A stretch of 41,647 nt of DNA, taken from NCBI RefSeq assembly GCF_029851875.1, contig NZ_JARKVC010000040.1, forward strand, positions 1 through 41,647, given 5' to 3'. Positions 23,491 to 31,935 of this stretch are shown one piece after another. The stretch is from Actinomyces sp. (GTDB lineage Bacteria; Actinomycetota; Actinomycetes; Actinomycetales; Actinomycetaceae). Every line of letters starts with the position of its first letter. Positions within the stretch are counted from its first letter, which is position 1. The position numbers and the translations under genes are program-made. The notes beneath the pieces were generated by a model. The model was given only the letters and a program-made list of their open reading frames with translations. It was not told the origin of the DNA and made no database searches.

Positions 23491-24144
23491 TCAGGCCTCC
23501 AGGCCCTCCAGGATCGCGGCGGTCGAGGAGACTCCCAGGCGGCTCGCCCCCGCCTTGACCATCGCCACCGCCGTCGCCGCGTCACGGATACCGCCCGAGG
23601 CCTTGACCCCCAGGCGGTCCCCCACGGTGGCACGCATGAGCTCGACCGCGTGGACGCTGGCACCACCAGCCGGGTGGAAGCCGGTCGAGGTCTTGACGAA
23701 GTCCGCCCCGGCACGCTCCGAGGCCTGGCACACGGCCACGATCTCCTCGTCGCTCAGCGCTGCCGACTCGATGATGACCTTGAGCAGCGCCTGACCCACG
23801 GCCTCCTTGACAGCACGGACGTCCGCCTCGACCGCCTCGAAGTCGTGCTCCTTGACCAGCTTGAGGTTGACGACCATGTCCACCTCCTGCGCTCCCTTGG
23901 CCACCGAGTCAGCCGCCTCAGCGGCCTTGACGCTCGTGGCGTGCGCGCCCGAGGGGAAGCCACAGACGGTGGCCACGTGCATGCCTTCGGGCACCTGGAC
24001 GGGCAGCTGGTTGGGGGAGACGCACACCGAGTACACGCCGAGCTCAGCGCCCTGGGCGATGAGGGCAGCCACCTGCTCGCCAGTGGCCTCGGGCTTGAGG
24101 AGGGTGTGGTCGATGATCGCAGCGATCTCGGCGCGAGTGGTCAT
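23491..24144 (-). CDS. deoC: Deoxyribose-phosphate aldolase
   Basis: This cytosolic class I aldolase splits 2-deoxyribose 5-phosphate into glyceraldehyde 3-phosphate and acetaldehyde. The 217-aa protein has the catalytic set: D89 (EVDMVVNL), Schiff-base K151 in FVKTSTGF, and K181 in [17 protein letters not shown] at the N-terminus is also typical. Start ATG 24144 follows AAAGGA, and family members begin here; the frame is open 16 codons further upstream without support. It is the last gene of the nucleoside string, 90 bases after pepT, and has its own hairpin and possible promoter upstream. It ends 13 bases from the convergent lacI-type gene. Confidence 0.96.
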   Translation of the reverse strand: MTTRAEIAAIIDHTLLKPEATGEQVAALIAQGAELGVYSVCVSPNQLPVQVPEGMHVATVCGFPSGAHATSVKAAEAADSVAKGAQEVDMVVNLKLVKEHDFEAVEADVRAVKEAVGQALLKVIIESAALSDEEIVAVCQASERAGADFVKTSTGFHPAGGASVHAVELMRATVGDRLGVKASGGIRDAATAVAMVKAGASRLGVSSTAAILEGLEA

Positions 24145-24180
24145 CAGGGGTCCTTTCGATCGGTTCGAGGCGAGGACGCC

Positions 24181-24196
24181 GCCGGTGGACACCGGC
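24181..24196 (-). other. Hairpin between pepT and deoC
   Basis: GCCGGT (24181-24186) pairs with ACCGGC (24191-24196) around a four-base loop. On the minus strand it lies between pepT and deoC, after a TAGGCT (24223-24228) that could be a deoC-proximal -10. Confidence 0.35.
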
Positions 24197-24234
24197 TGCC
24201 CGTCGCCGGAGAGACTGGGGCCAGCCTAGGAGGT

Positions 24235-25524
24235 TCAGTGCCCGGCAGCCAGGCGGACAAGCTCACGGCACACCCGATAGCTCGCCTCGAGACTTGGCAG
24301 CGGCAGGAACTCCGCCGCCGAGTGGAAGTTGTGGGCACCAGTGAAGACGTTGGGAGTGAAGATCCCCTGCGTCGACAGCCACGAGCCGTCCGTCCCGCTG
24401 CGCATGGCCAACGGAATCGGCGGGATACCCAGACGGTCCAGGGCCGTGTAGACGTGCTCCAGGGCCTGCTCGCTGCCGGGTCGGCGCGCGTGGCCAAGGT
24501 TGGCGTAGACGTCGTCGACGTCGATCTTGACCACCGCACGCGGGTGAGCCCGCGCCACCTGGTCCACGATCTCGCGCAGCTCCTCCTTGCGTGCCTCGTA
24601 GCGCCCACGGTCATGGTCGCGCACGGAGACGGTCAGTACACAGGTGGACTGGTTGCCACGCACCTCGTGGACCCAGGTGTAGCCCTGGCGTCCCTCGGTG
24701 CACTCGGGCGTCTGGGCGGGGTCAAGGCGCGCGACGACCTCGTGCGCCAGGAGGATCGGGTTGACGAGCACGCCCTTGGCACTCATCGGGTGAGCCGAGA
24801 CACCCTGGATCCGGATCGTGACCGTCGCGGCGTTGAAGGTCTCCTCCACCACCTCCCCGATCTGGCAGGAGTCCAGGGTGTAGGCCCAGCGGACCGGGAA
24901 GCGGTCGAGATCCATGGTGCGCACGCCGCGCAGGCCGATCTCCTCGTCGGGGACGAAGGCGAGGTAGACCTCTCCGTGCGCCTCAGCCTCACCCTGGTCT
25001 GCACCGTCTCCGGCGTCATGTGCCAGCAGGTCGGTCGCCAGCTGCATGACGGTAGCCAGGCCGGCCTTGTCGTCGGCCCCGAGCACGCTCGTGCCGTCAC
25101 TGACCAGGACCCGCTGCCCGGCGTACCGGGCCAGCTCGGGGTGCTCGGACAGCGCGATCCGTCGTTCGACGCCGTCGGGCCCGACGCCCTGAACCAGGTC
25201 ACCGCCCTCGTAGCTGACGACCCGCGCCCGTACCTGGCCGCTCAGCCCGGCGTCAGCGGTGTCCAGGTGCGTGCAGAAACCGATCGCGGGCGCGCCGGCC
25301 TGGGTGGCAGGCACCCGCGCCGTGACGACGGCGGTACCCGAGACATGGACGTCAGCCGCTCCAGCGGCACGCAGCTCCTCGGCGAGCAAGCGGGCCAGAT
25401 CCCACTGCCCCGGGGTGGAGGGCACGACCTCACAGGCCGCGTCAGACTGTGAGCTGATCTCGCTGTAGCGCAGAAAGCGCCGGGCCAGGCTGTCCTGGAG
25501 GGTGAGGTCGGACAAGGAGGCCAT
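24235..25524 (-). CDS. pepT: Peptidase T (tripeptide aminopeptidase, M20B)
   Basis: This cytosolic zinc peptidase removes the N-terminal residue from tripeptides. The 429-aa protein shows FCTHLDTAD (H86, D88), GADDKAG (D151), PDEEIGLRG (E194, E195), YTLDSC (D218) and a late TGAHNFHS with the last His. Length and motifs match PepT (about 410 aa). The ATG at 25524 shares its A with the TGA of deoA (TGATG), a sign of translational coupling; GTG 25527 is an alternative. Its place inside a pyrimidine-nucleoside catabolic operon is unusual, since the enzyme has no known role there. Substrate assignment comes from the family alone. Confidence 0.92.
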   Translation of the reverse strand: MASLSDLTLQDSLARRFLRYSEISSQSDAACEVVPSTPGQWDLARLLAEELRAAGAADVHVSGTAVVTARVPATQAGAPAIGFCTHLDTADAGLSGQVRARVVSYEGGDLVQGVGPDGVERRIALSEHPELARYAGQRVLVSDGTSVLGADDKAGLATVMQLATDLLAHDAGDGADQGEAEAHGEVYLAFVPDEEIGLRGVRTMDLDRFPVRWAYTLDSCQIGEVVEETFNAATVTIRIQGVSAHPMSAKGVLVNPILLAHEVVARLDPAQTPECTEGRQGYTWVHEVRGNQSTCVLTVSVRDHDRGRYEARKEELREIVDQVARAHPRAVVKIDVDDVYANLGHARRPGSEQALEHVYTALDRLGIPPIPLAMRSGTDGSWLSTQGIFTPNVFTGAHNFHSAAEFLPLPSLEASYRVCRELVRLAAGH

Positions 25525-26873
25525 CACACCAGGCGGTCGAGGACGACGCCGGCCTCCCGGCGGGCCAGCGCGGCCTGAGCCGCCTGGGAACCGGCATCGG
25601 AGATGACGATCCCGCCGGCCAGCGCCTCCATGGCACGGGCAAACCGTTCAGGGGTGGCGGTGTGCAGCGTCAGCAGCGGCTGGCCCTGACGCACGGTGTC
25701 ACCCGGCTTGGCGTGCATCTCCACGCCGGCCACCGCCTGGACCGGGTCCTCCTTGCGGGCACGCCCGGCCCCCAGCCGCCAGGCGGCCACGCCGACGGCC
25801 AGCGCGTCCAGTCGCGTGAGCACGCCGTCGTCCGGTGCGGTGAGGACCTCGGTCTCGGTGGCCACGGGCAGGGGCGCGTCCGGGTCACCGCCCTGGCGCA
25901 GGATCATCTGGCGCCACACGTCCATGGCACGTCCGTCAGCCAGGGCCGAACGGATCTCGTCCTCCCCCACCGGGCGGCCCGCGGCGTCCAGCATCTCGCC
26001 GGCCAGGGCCACGGTGAGGTCGACGACGTCGGCCGGGCCACCACCGGAGAGCACCTCCAGGGACTCGCGCACCTCCAGGGCGTTGCCGGCGGTGCGACCC
26101 AGCGGGGTGGACATGTCAGTCAGCAGGGCGCGGGTGGTGACTCCGGCGTCCTTGCCAAGGATGACCATGGTCTCGGCCAGCTCGCGGGCCTGGTCACGCT
26201 CCTTCATGAAGGCGCCCGAGCCGACCTTGACGTCCAGGACGAGGGCGCCGGTCCCCTCGGCGATCTTCTTGCTCATGATCGAGGAGGCGATCAGCGGCAC
26301 GCAGGAGACGGTGCCGGTGGTGTCGCGCAGGGCGTAGAGCTTCTTGTCAGCCGGGGCCAGGCCGGCGCCGGCCGCGCAGACGACGGCGCCGGGGCCGCGG
26401 GAGGAGAGCATCTCCATGATCTCGTCGTTGGACAGGGTCGCACGCCATCCGGGAATCGACTCCAGCTTGTCCAGGGTGCCGCCGGTGTGGCCCAGGCCCC
26501 GGCCCGAGAGCTGGGGCACGCTGACGCCGAAGACAGCCACGAGCGGAGCCAGCGGGAGGGTGATCTTGTCCCCCACGCCGCCGGTGGAGTGCTTGTCCGC
26601 GGTGGGACGGTCGAGGCCGGAGAAGTCCATGCGCTCGCCTGAGCGGATCATGGCCTGGGTCCAGCGGGCGGTCTCACGGCGCTCCATGCCGTTGAGGTAG
26701 ACGGCCATCGCCAGGGCGCTCATCTGCTCGTCTGCGACGACACCACGGGTGTAGGCGTCGATCACCCAGTCGATCTGGGCGTCGGTCAGTCGCTGACGGT
26801 CACGCTTGGCAGCGATGACGTCAACGGCGTCGAAGGGCTCGACGGCGGGGCTCTGGCTGGGCTGGGCGGTCAT
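25524..26873 (-). CDS. deoA: Thymidine phosphorylase (pyrimidine-nucleoside phosphorylase)
   Basis: This enzyme phosphorolyses thymidine and deoxyuridine (and in the Pdp subgroup also uridine) to base plus (deoxy)ribose 1-phosphate. The 449-aa protein has the glycosyltransferase signature SGRGLGHTGGTLDKLE, KHSTGGVGDK (94-103), DVKVGSGAFM, and a C-terminal domain with GDTVRQGQPLL. Start ATG 26873 follows AGGAG; the frame is open 56 codons further upstream but that stretch crosses the cdd end region without a good start. It lies 88 bases after cdd and overlaps pepT by one base. Its product deoxyribose 1-phosphate needs a phosphopentomutase before DeoC can act. Confidence 0.96.
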   Translation of the reverse strand: MTAQPSQSPAVEPFDAVDVIAAKRDRQRLTDAQIDWVIDAYTRGVVADEQMSALAMAVYLNGMERRETARWTQAMIRSGERMDFSGLDRPTADKHSTGGVGDKITLPLAPLVAVFGVSVPQLSGRGLGHTGGTLDKLESIPGWRATLSNDEIMEMLSSRGPGAVVCAAGAGLAPADKKLYALRDTTGTVSCVPLIASSIMSKKIAEGTGALVLDVKVGSGAFMKERDQARELAETMVILGKDAGVTTRALLTDMSTPLGRTAGNALEVRESLEVLSGGGPADVVDLTVALAGEMLDAAGRPVGEDEIRSALADGRAMDVWRQMILRQGGDPDAPLPVATETEVLTAPDDGVLTRLDALAVGVAAWRLGAGRARKEDPVQAVAGVEMHAKPGDTVRQGQPLLTLHTATPERFARAMEALAGGIVISDAGSQAAQAALARREAGVVLDRLV

Positions 26874-26961
26874 GGACGGCTCCTGGTTGTCTCGGTGTGC
26901 GGTAGCGGGTCGACAGGCAGCGGGCGGGGCGCAGGAGAGGTGCCTCCCACCCGGCGCAGGC

Positions 26962-27429
26962 TCAGTAGGCGTCGTCGGGAGCGACGGCTCCCTCGACCTG
27001 CGCCATGTCCTGGACCGTGAAACGGCCAGGCAGCACCTCATCGATGCTCATGCGACCGGAAGGCATCTCCAGGAGCATCTGCGGGTGGGCGTGCTCGGAC
27101 AGGACCTGGCGGCAGCGTCCGCATGGAGCGCAGGCCTCGCCCCGCCCGTCCACGCAGGCGAAGGCGATCAGACGCCCTCCCCCGGTGCGCACCAGCTCGC
27201 TGACCAGTCCGCACTCGGCGCACAGGGTGACGCCGTATCCCGCGTTCTCGACGTTGCATCCCGAGACGTAGCGGCCCTCATCGGTGATCGCAGCGGCTCC
27301 CACACGGAAGCGTGAGTAGGGGGCGTAGGCGTGTTCCATGGCCTCCACGGCCAGGTCGTGCAGGTGCGACCAGGTGGCCTCATCGACCTGCGCCGGTGCG
27401 TAGGAACCTGACACCACGTGCTGGGTCAT
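26962..27429 (-). CDS. cdd: Cytidine deaminase
   Basis: This cytosolic zinc enzyme deaminates cytidine and deoxycytidine to uridine and deoxyuridine, feeding DeoA. The 155-aa protein is of the small homotetrameric class. The substrate motif is CNVENAGYG (58-66), zinc and catalytic residues are CAECG (C70, E72) and PCGRCRQVL (C103, C106). Start ATG 27429 is preceded by GGAGGAGGAC. The protein is slightly longer than the usual 130-140 aa because of extra residues at both ends. A stable hairpin lies in the 212-base gap between the upstream permease and cdd, so expression may be uncoupled from the transporter genes. Confidence 0.96.
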   Translation of the reverse strand: MTQHVVSGSYAPAQVDEATWSHLHDLAVEAMEHAYAPYSRFRVGAAAITDEGRYVSGCNVENAGYGVTLCAECGLVSELVRTGGGRLIAFACVDGRGEACAPCGRCRQVLSEHAHPQMLLEMPSGRMSIDEVLPGRFTVQDMAQVEGAVAPDDAY

Positions 27430-27572
27430 CCGTGTCCTCCTCCGCTGCGTGCGTCCCTGGCCCGCAGTGGAACACCGAAGATACACCTGCCAGGCACCGG
27501 CCTCGAGTATCGCGGGTCTCATGGCCGACGGTGCTGGTGCGCCGTCCCAGGCACCCGCCGCGTGGCAGCACG

Positions 27573-27606
27573 CGGCCCGGCTGCCACCCAGGGAGCAGCC
27601 GGGCCG
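27573..27606 (-). terminator. 12-bp hairpin between permease and cdd
   Basis: Bases 27573-27584 pair perfectly with 27595-27606 around a ten-base loop. On the minus strand it lies between the transporter genes and cdd. It may be a partial terminator or an mRNA processing boundary. No T-tract is present. Confidence 0.5.
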
Positions 27607-27641
27607 TCCGTGGTCCCAGGAGCAGGTCCCGAGGACGCCGG

Positions 27642-28922
27642 TCACGGGTAGGGCACGCCCTCCGCCGCAGGAGCGCGGACCTTGCCGACGTAGCCGGCCA
27701 CCGCCAGGATCGTGACGACGTAGGGGATCATGAGGATGAAGTTCGCCGGGATCGGGGAGCCGACCACGGACAGGGTCTGTCCCACAGCGGTGGCGAAGCC
27801 AAAGAGCAGCGCCGCATACAACGTTCCCACCGGGTTCCACGCCCCCAGGATCATGGCGGCCAGGGCGATGAAGCCGTTACCGGCAGACATGTCCTTGGTG
27901 AAGGCCAGACCCGAGCCGACGGTGAAGAAGGCGCCGCCCAGGCCCGCCAGGGCGCCACCGAGCATGAGGTTGTTGACGCGGGTACGCATGACCTTGATAC
28001 CCACCGTGTCCGCGGCCTTGGGGTGCTCGCCCACCGCGCGCATGCGCAGCCCCCAGCGGGAGTGGAAGAGCATGAAGGACAGCACGGCCACCGCCAGGTA
28101 CATGAGGTAGACGAGGATCGTCTGCCGGAAGAGCACCGGGCCGATCACCGGGATCTGAGACAGCAGCGGGATGGCGATGACCGGCAGGCGCGTGGCGGTG
28201 TTGAGGCTCGCGGCGTTGTCGGTGAGCACCGTGGAGAAGAAGAAGCCGGTCAGGCCCGTGACCAGGACGTTGAGGACCACGCCGACGACGATCTGGTTGA
28301 CCCGGTACTTCAGGCCGAACAAGGCCAGCAACAGGGCGATGAGCACGCCAGCCAGCGGTGCGGCGCACATTCCGGCCCACGGGTTCCTGGTGATCGAGGC
28401 GACGACGGAGCCGAGGAAGGCGCCCCCCAGCAGCTGCCCCTCGATCGCGATGTTGATCGTGCCCGACCGCTCTCCCACGACGCCGGACAGACCACCAAAG
28501 ACCAGGGGCACGGACAGGGCCAGGGCGGAGGACAGGATGGTCACCAGCGGGATGACCGTCTCGCGCCCGGCGCCCGCCCAGGTCAGGAAGGAGACGATGA
28601 AGGCCAGCCCCAGCAGGGCGCTGGCCCAGGCCGGGGTCTTGGCCCGCGCCAGGGCACGGCGGGTGATGAGCGCCGTCGCCGCCCCGGCCAGGACGACCAT
28701 GACGGCGATGACGCCGCGGGCTCCGAGCTCCAGGACCGGGATGGTGAAGAAGTCGGCCGAGGTCGACAGCTGGAAGCGGGTGGATCCGTGCGAGGCCAGT
28801 GCCATGAGCAGGGACAGCACGGTGACGATGCCTCCGGTGACCGGCATCTTGAGGGCCACCGGCTCGGTGATCTCAGCAGCCTTGGAGGACGTGGAGGACT
28901 GGGTTGCGGTCAGGGCAGTCAC
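27642..28922 (-). CDS. Nucleoside ABC transporter permease 2 (NupQ/YufQ-like)
   Basis: This 426-aa membrane protein is one of two permeases of a BMP-type nucleoside importer, in the branched-chain amino acid/ribose permease superfamily. Family signatures are VVGERSGTINIAIEGQLLGGAFLG, AGALIALLLALFGLKYRVNQIVVGVVLNVLV split by residues, and RAVGEHPKAADTVGIKV near the C-terminal third. About ten helices are visible. Compared with YufQ (about 320 aa) the N-terminus carries roughly 100 extra residues with two or three more hydrophobic segments. Start GTG 28922 follows AGGAGG inside the end of the upstream permease gene, three bases away. Confidence 0.93.
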   Translation of the reverse strand: MTALTATQSSTSSKAAEITEPVALKMPVTGGIVTVLSLLMALASHGSTRFQLSTSADFFTIPVLELGARGVIAVMVVLAGAATALITRRALARAKTPAWASALLGLAFIVSFLTWAGAGRETVIPLVTILSSALALSVPLVFGGLSGVVGERSGTINIAIEGQLLGGAFLGSVVASITRNPWAGMCAAPLAGVLIALLLALFGLKYRVNQIVVGVVLNVLVTGLTGFFFSTVLTDNAASLNTATRLPVIAIPLLSQIPVIGPVLFRQTILVYLMYLAVAVLSFMLFHSRWGLRMRAVGEHPKAADTVGIKVMRTRVNNLMLGGALAGLGGAFFTVGSGLAFTKDMSAGNGFIALAAMILGAWNPVGTLYAALLFGFATAVGQTLSVVGSPIPANFILMIPYVVTILAVAGYVGKVRAPAAEGVPYP

Positions 28923-28925
28923 GGC

Positions 28926-30194
28926 TCAGGCCTCCTGGGTCGCAGTCGTCGAGGCAGCACCGGCTGCGGTCGAGGAAGCCGCCTCACGGCGCGAGCGCTT
29001 CCAGGATCCGGGGGCCGGCAGGCGGTAGATGGCGCGTACCAGAGGAGGCGCCGCGATGAACAGCACGATCGTGGACTGGAGAACCAGCACGATGTCGATC
29101 GGGGTACCGGTGGCGGCCTGCATGGTCGTGCCACCCGCCGTCAGCGCGCCGAAGAGCAGGCCCGCCAGCACCGTGCCCAGGGGCTTGGAGCGTCCCAGCA
29201 GGGCCACGGTCATCGCGTCGAAGCCGACTGACCCGGCGATGGAGGTCGTCAGGTAGTGCTGGGTGCCCAGGACCGGAGCAGAGGCGGCCAGGCCGCACAG
29301 GGCACCGGAGACGAGCATGACCAGGACCGTCACGCGCGGGACCGAGATGCCGGCAGTGCGGGCGGCCTCAGGGTTGAGCCCGGTAGCGCGGAACTGGAAG
29401 CCGATCTCGCTGCGCTCCAGCAGCCACCACACGAAGACGGCTGCGGCCAGGGCCACGAGGAAGCCCAGGTGCAGGCGGAAGGAGTCTCCCAGCAGCCTGG
29501 GGTACTGGGAGGCAGCCAGGACCGGCAGGGACTTGGGGTTGGCGTTGCCCTCACCGATGAAGGCGTCCGTCGTCAGGGCGTGGGCCAGCAGGAAGGTCGA
29601 GATCGAGTTGAGCATGATCGTCGTGATGACCTCGCTCGCCCCGGTCAGGGCCTTGAGGAGACCGGGGATCGCACCCCACAGCATGCCACCCGCAACCGTA
29701 CCGAGCACAGCGGCCAGCAGCCCCAGCCCGGCAGGCAGGTGGAAGGTGAAGCCGATGTAGCCACCGAGCATCGCGCCCAGGATGATCTGGCCCTGGCCGC
29801 CGACGTTGAACAGACCGGCACGGAAGGCCACGGCCATGCCCAGACCCGCCAGGATGAGCGGGGTGGCCACGGTCAGGGTCTCGGTGATGGGGCGCCACAT
29901 GCGCGCCGGGGTGCTGGCCTGCCAGTCGAAGACGCCGCCGCGCAGCAAGGCGGTGTAGGCCTCGGTCAGGGAGGTTCCCACGGCACCGAGGAAGTCCGAG
30001 GGGCGGGCGAAGAAGTAGCCGGCCGTGGAGCGCACGTCCGGGTCGGCGATGAGGATGAGGACCGATCCCACGATCATGGCGGTGATGACGGCCAGCAGGC
30101 CCATGAGCCCGTTGGACTCAGCGATCTGCCGGGCGAGGCCCGGACGGGCCTCGGCCTCCTTGGCGGGGGCGGTCGTGGTCTTGACGCTCATCAC
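28926..30194 (-). CDS. Nucleoside ABC transporter permease 1 (NupP/YufP-like)
   Basis: This 422-aa membrane protein pairs with the following permease to form the channel of the nucleoside importer. Markers are LAGLGMAVAFRAGLFNVGGQGQ, GAIPGLLKALTGASEVITTIMLN and RATGLNPEAARTAGISVPR, all typical of YufP-like proteins; the length exceeds YufP (about 350 aa) by a short N-terminal hydrophilic lead and a Thr/Ala-rich tail. About nine to ten helices are visible. It overlaps the ATPase gene by four bases (30191-30194), so translation is coupled. The start ATG 30194 has an SD GGAG within the upstream gene. Confidence 0.93.
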   Translation of the reverse strand: MMSVKTTTAPAKEAEARPGLARQIAESNGLMGLLAVITAMIVGSVLILIADPDVRSTAGYFFARPSDFLGAVGTSLTEAYTALLRGGVFDWQASTPARMWRPITETLTVATPLILAGLGMAVAFRAGLFNVGGQGQIILGAMLGGYIGFTFHLPAGLGLLAAVLGTVAGGMLWGAIPGLLKALTGASEVITTIMLNSISTFLLAHALTTDAFIGEGNANPKSLPVLAASQYPRLLGDSFRLHLGFLVALAAAVFVWWLLERSEIGFQFRATGLNPEAARTAGISVPRVTVLVMLVSGALCGLAASAPVLGTQHYLTTSIAGSVGFDAMTVALLGRSKPLGTVLAGLLFGALTAGGTTMQAATGTPIDIVLVLQSTIVLFIAAPPLVRAIYRLPAPGSWKRSRREAASSTAAGAASTTATQEA

Positions 30195-31762
30195 TTCTCC
30201 TCTCCAGCCTCAGCGGTCGTTGCGGTGGCGGCCTCGTCCTCCTGGGCGCGGGCGACGGCCTCCTCAAGCGGGACGCCGGCCATCATGAGGCCCAGGACTG
30301 AGCGTGGCGTGTCAGGGGGCACGATGCCGACCACCCGGCCGCGGTACATCACGGCGATGCGGTCAGACAGGGAGTAGATCTCGTCCAGCTCGGAGGAGAT
30401 GATGAGGACGGCCGTGCCCCGGTCCCGCTCGGCGACGATGCGCTGGTGGACGAACTCGATCGAGCCCACGTCCAGGCCTCGGGTGGGCTGAGACGCCACG
30501 AGGACCTTCAGCGGCCGGGAGAGCTCACGCGCCAGGATCGCCTTCTGCTGGTTTCCGCCCGACAGCGTGGAGATCGGGTCGGCCACGTCGGTCACGCGCA
30601 CGTCGAACTCCTCGCGCAGCGCCTCGGCGTTGGCACGGACCCTGGCCGGGCTGATCGAGGGGCCTGAGCCGAAGGCGGGGTCGTCGTAGCGGTCGAGGAT
30701 CATGTTCTCGGCCACCGAGAAGCCGGCGATCATGCCGTCGCTCGAACGGTCCTCGGGCACGAAGCCCAGGCCGGCCCCCAGCCGGTGGTGAACGTCGAGG
30801 CTGGTGACGTCCTGGCCGCCGAAGGACACCGTGCCGGTGGAGGGACGGTGCAGACCCAGGACGACCTCGCTCAGCTCGGTCTGTCCATTGCCCTGGACGC
30901 CTGCCACGCCCAGGATCTCGCCGTCGTGCACGGTCAGGCTGACCTCGTCCAGCAGCACCGTGCCGTCCTTGACGAGGCTGAGGTCGTGCAGCTCCAGGCC
31001 CGGCTGGCCGGGCTGGGCGGGCTCCTTGTCCACGGACAGGGAGACCTCGTGGCCCACCATGAGGCTGGCCAGCTCGGTCTGGGAGGCGCTGGGAGAGGCC
31101 GTCCCCACGACCTTGCCACGGCGGATGACCGTGATCGTGTCCGCGACCTCACGGACCTCGCGCAGCTTGTGGGTGATGAAGACGATCGAGGTGCCCGCAG
31201 CCTTGAGGTCACGCATGATCGCGATGAGCTCGTCCGTCTCCTGCGGGGTGAGCACCGCGGTGGGCTCGTCGAGGATGAGCACCTTGGCGTCTCGCGACAG
31301 TGCCTTGATGATCTCCACGCGCTGCTGGACCCCGACCGGCAGGTCCTCGATGTAGGCGTCCGGATCGACGTCGAAGCCGAAGCGCTCGGAGATCTCACGG
31401 ACCTTGGCCGCGGCGGCGCGAGCGTCAATCACCCCGGCGACCTTGCCCACCGGCTCGTACCCCAGCGCCACCGACTCGGCCACGGTGAAGACCGGTACCA
31501 GCATGAAGTGCTGGTGAACCATACCGATCCCGGCGGCCACGGCCTGACCGGGGCCTGAGAAGGTCACCGGCTCGCCGTCGATGAGGATCTGGCCGTCGTC
31601 AGGCTGGTAGAGCCCGTACAAGACGTTCATGAGGGTGGACTTGCCGGCACCGTTCTCGCCCAGCAGGGCGTGGATCTGACCGGGTTCCACAGTGATGTTG
31701 ATGTGGTCGTTGGCCACGAGAGGTCCGAAGACCTTCGTGATCCCACGGAGCTCCAGCTGCAC
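30191..31762 (-). CDS. Nucleoside ABC transporter ATP-binding protein (tandem NBD)
   Basis: This 523-aa tandem ATPase powers the nucleoside importer (NupO/YufO-like). NBD1 is complete: GENGAGKST (35-43), LPVGVQQRVEI as signature, VLILDEPTAVL. NBD2 is degenerate: the Walker A region reads GVQGNGQTE and the Walker B end reads VASQPTRGLD, with Gln where the catalytic Glu should be; its signature LSGGNQQK is intact. This asymmetry is the norm in the family. Start GTG 31762 begins VQLELRGITK as in homologues; the frame is open 25 codons upstream but that stretch looks non-coding. TATATT (31809-31814) upstream might be an internal -10. The 173-base gap after the binding-protein gene may let it be made at a lower level. 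Confidence 0.93.
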   Translation of the reverse strand: MQLELRGITKVFGPLVANDHINITVEPGQIHALLGENGAGKSTLMNVLYGLYQPDDGQILIDGEPVTFSGPGQAVAAGIGMVHQHFMLVPVFTVAESVALGYEPVGKVAGVIDARAAAAKVREISERFGFDVDPDAYIEDLPVGVQQRVEIIKALSRDAKVLILDEPTAVLTPQETDELIAIMRDLKAAGTSIVFITHKLREVREVADTITVIRRGKVVGTASPSASQTELASLMVGHEVSLSVDKEPAQPGQPGLELHDLSLVKDGTVLLDEVSLTVHDGEILGVAGVQGNGQTELSEVVLGLHRPSTGTVSFGGQDVTSLDVHHRLGAGLGFVPEDRSSDGMIAGFSVAENMILDRYDDPAFGSGPSISPARVRANAEALREEFDVRVTDVADPISTLSGGNQQKAILARELSRPLKVLVASQPTRGLDVGSIEFVHQRIVAERDRGTAVLIISSELDEIYSLSDRIAVMYRGRVVGIVPPDTPRSVLGLMMAGVPLEEAVARAQEDEAATATTAEAGEEK

Positions 31763-31935
31763 GTGTGCTCGCTTCCGTCTGGGCTGACGCCGGGAGAGGA
31801 CGAACTGAAATATAGAGCCTTGCGGCTGCCTGTGCACCGACGCCGCCGACCCGGTGGCGGGGCGACGGCGTCAGCGTCACGAAGCGGTCATCACGCCTCA
31901 GACGTGATCACCGTGGTCTGGTCACCGCAGGGTGG

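Noticed and set aside
23446-25452. Plus-strand open frame of 668 codons over deoC and pepT
   Set aside because: Both minus-strand genes have intact catalytic motifs; this frame has none.
27312-29231. Plus-strand open frame of 639 codons across cdd, the gap and a permease
   Set aside because: It crosses two well-identified minus-strand genes and reads as Gly/Gln/Arg/Asp-rich low-complexity sequence. It is a shadow.
30191-31762. Degenerate second ATPase site in the nucleoside transporter as a defect
   Set aside because: The Gln-for-Glu change and altered Walker A are typical of BMP-type nucleoside ABC ATPases, so it is not a lesion.
31839-31872. Inverted repeat GACGCCG/CGGCGTC between BMP and ATPase genes
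   Set aside because: Only seven outer pairs with an irregular inside; too weak to call a terminator although the position is suggestive.
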